Of a stretch of 64,000 nucleotides of DNA, positions 63,057 through 64,000 are shown in pieces (the stretch's first letter is position 1; every line of letters begins with the position of its first letter). The position numbers and the translations under genes are program-made. Under the pieces are notes generated by a model that worked only from the letters and a program-made list of their open reading frames with translations, searched no databases and was not told the origin of the DNA. The stretch spans positions 1 to 64,000 of the forward strand of contig SGBB01000011.1 in NCBI GenBank assembly GCA_004195025.1, read 5' to 3'. The DNA is from Candidatus Acidulidesulfobacter diazotrophicus. Its GTDB lineage: Bacteria > SZUA-79 > Acidulodesulfobacterales > Acidulodesulfobacteraceae.

Positions 63057-64000
63057 ATGTATAAAAATATCAATAATATAAAAAATGATAATAAATTAAA
63101 TACTTATGGTAAATATTACGATAAGTATAATTATAAATTTAATTTTAAAAAATATTTTCTTTATCAGTCAAAATATTTTTTAAAATTAAATTTGATTGCA
63201 ATTTTTATGATTTTTTTTTCTTTAAGTTTTATTAACTTTCTATCATTAGGTATTTCAAATGTTTATGCCTACAATTTAAATAATTCCACTAAAATAACCT
63301 CGGTGCATATCAACTATTATAACAATACAATTAATATTTATACTATAGGAAAACCTTTTTATAAAGGCTATTTATTCAAAAAAGGACAGGATAATTTTTT
63401 TATTGCCGCATTCGGTCATTCCGTTCTTTACGGAAATGCCGGCAGGACAAACAGGTCCTTCGGAAATATTTTTAGTGTTTTATATGCTCAATTTTCAACA
63501 AGTCCATATGTTGTTCACATTGTTGTCAAAGAAAAATTACTTGAAAAATTGCCGATGAAGACAATTGTAATCGGAAATAATAGATATGATACTATAATTT
63601 ACGGATCAGGCAAGCTGGAAACTTTTAAGAATGTTGTTCCGCAGCTCAAAAAATACAATTACCGAAAACCTCTTTTTAATGTTTTTATTGATGCGGGTCA
63701 TGGCGGAAGCGACCCAGGAGGCATCGGTCCTATGGGTTTGCCAGAAGCTTTTGTTAATTTAAGCGTTGCTTTAAAACTTCAAAAATTATTAAATGGAAGA
63801 GGTATTAAAACTGAAATAGACAGAACCTCTAATGTTAACGTTAGTTTACAGCAGCGTGTAGATGAAGCAAATCACAGCGGCGCAAATCTTTTTGTAGGAT
63901 TATATTGTAATTCAACGGTAGTGCCGTATCTTTACGGAACAACCACTTATTATTTTCATAAAGATTCGTATCCTTTTGCAAAATTTTTGAACAATTATGT
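63057..64000 (+). CDS. N-acetylmuramoyl-L-alanine amidase (partial, runs off right edge)
   Basis: 314 codons are visible. A Lys/Asn-rich cytoplasmic lead of about 40 residues precedes a hydrophobic signal anchor. A beta-rich AMIN-like region (about 80-195) follows, then the Amidase_3 domain starting FIDAGHGGSDPGGIGPMGLP EAFVNLSVAL, with zinc His in DAGHGG and Glu in LPEAFVN. It cleaves the glycan-peptide amide bond during cell separation. It starts 55 bp after hisB. The C-terminus is outside the window. Confidence 0.9.
   Translation, partial: MYKNINNIKNDNKLNTYGKYYDKYNYKFNFKKYFLYQSKYFLKLNLIAIFMIFFSLSFINFLSLGISNVYAYNLNNSTKITSVHINYYNNTINIYTIGKPFYKGYLFKKGQDNFFIAAFGHSVLYGNAGRTNRSFGNIFSVLYAQFSTSPYVVHIVVKEKLLEKLPMKTIVIGNNRYDTIIYGSGKLETFKNVVPQLKKYNYRKPLFNVFIDAGHGGSDPGGIGPMGLPEAFVNLSVALKLQKLLNGRGIKTEIDRTSNVNVSLQQRVDEANHSGANLFVGLYCNSTVVPYLYGTTTYYFHKDSYPFAKFLNNY

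Overview
The window is strongly AT-rich chromosomal DNA from a Gram-negative, LPS-bearing bacterium. Evidence for an outer membrane includes GmhB (heptose), KdsB (KDO), LptE, RlpA, a DUF481 barrel and a YadA-type adhesin. Gene order points to a deltaproteobacterium-like lineage: leuS-lptE-holA, secG followed by tRNA-Leu(GAG), and rpmE/thyX/prfA/prmC/murA/hisG/hisD/hisC/hisB. A low-GC anaerobic group such as Acidulodesulfobacterales is possible, but that is a guess from composition and content.

Layout. 1-9.5 kb is an accessory island: a truncated IS256-type transposase, a trimeric autotransporter adhesin with a very GC-rich repeat block, a cluster of direct and inverted repeats, a YefM-YoeB toxin-antitoxin pair under a 38-bp palindrome, and an 1827-residue single-chain restriction-modification enzyme with a C-terminal LexA/UmuD-like S24 domain. 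9.6-21 kb is housekeeping: gmhB, rmuC, rpsT, a DUF481 protein, leuS-lptE-holA and phosphoketolase. 21-33 kb holds a HAD phosphatase, a histone-deacetylase-like amidohydrolase, gap-pgk-lspA, a Tyr/Trp-rich secreted protein, an MBL hydrolase, an HD-GYP protein, a BI-1 protein, a YgjP-type metallopeptidase, secG-tRNA-Leu and PAP2. 33-39 kb carries a mannose-1-phosphate guanylyltransferase/mutase-like fusion, a phosphohexomutase fragment, an MBL hydrolase, a TrbL/VirB6-like fragment and an AbiE-type system with a consensus, apparently leaderless promoter. 39-46 kb holds a Ni/Co transporter under a cobalamin riboswitch, a JAMM protease, coaBC, and a cofH-like gene with thiG and thiS downstream of a TPP riboswitch. 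46-51.5 kb has a RelB/YafQ-type TA pair and a SAM-I-riboswitch-led operon: threonine-synthase-like, MoaD-NIL, MoeB/ThiF-like, TusA-like, cysteine-synthase-like. 51.8-64 kb is rlpA, kdsB, rpmE, thyX-prfA-prmC-murA-hisG-hisD-hisC-hisB and a partial peptidoglycan amidase.

How the parts fit together. The SAM-I operon plus the JAMM protease looks like a protein-thiocarboxylate route to sulfur amino acids. Three riboswitches (cobalamin, TPP, SAM-I) share 12 kb. Many essential enzymes (LeuS, HolA, CoaBC, PrmC, HisD, HisB, HisG, YgjP-like) carry Asn/Asp/Lys-rich low-complexity insertions. Several families of small palindromic repeats are scattered between genes, and one copy lies in frame inside the S24 domain.
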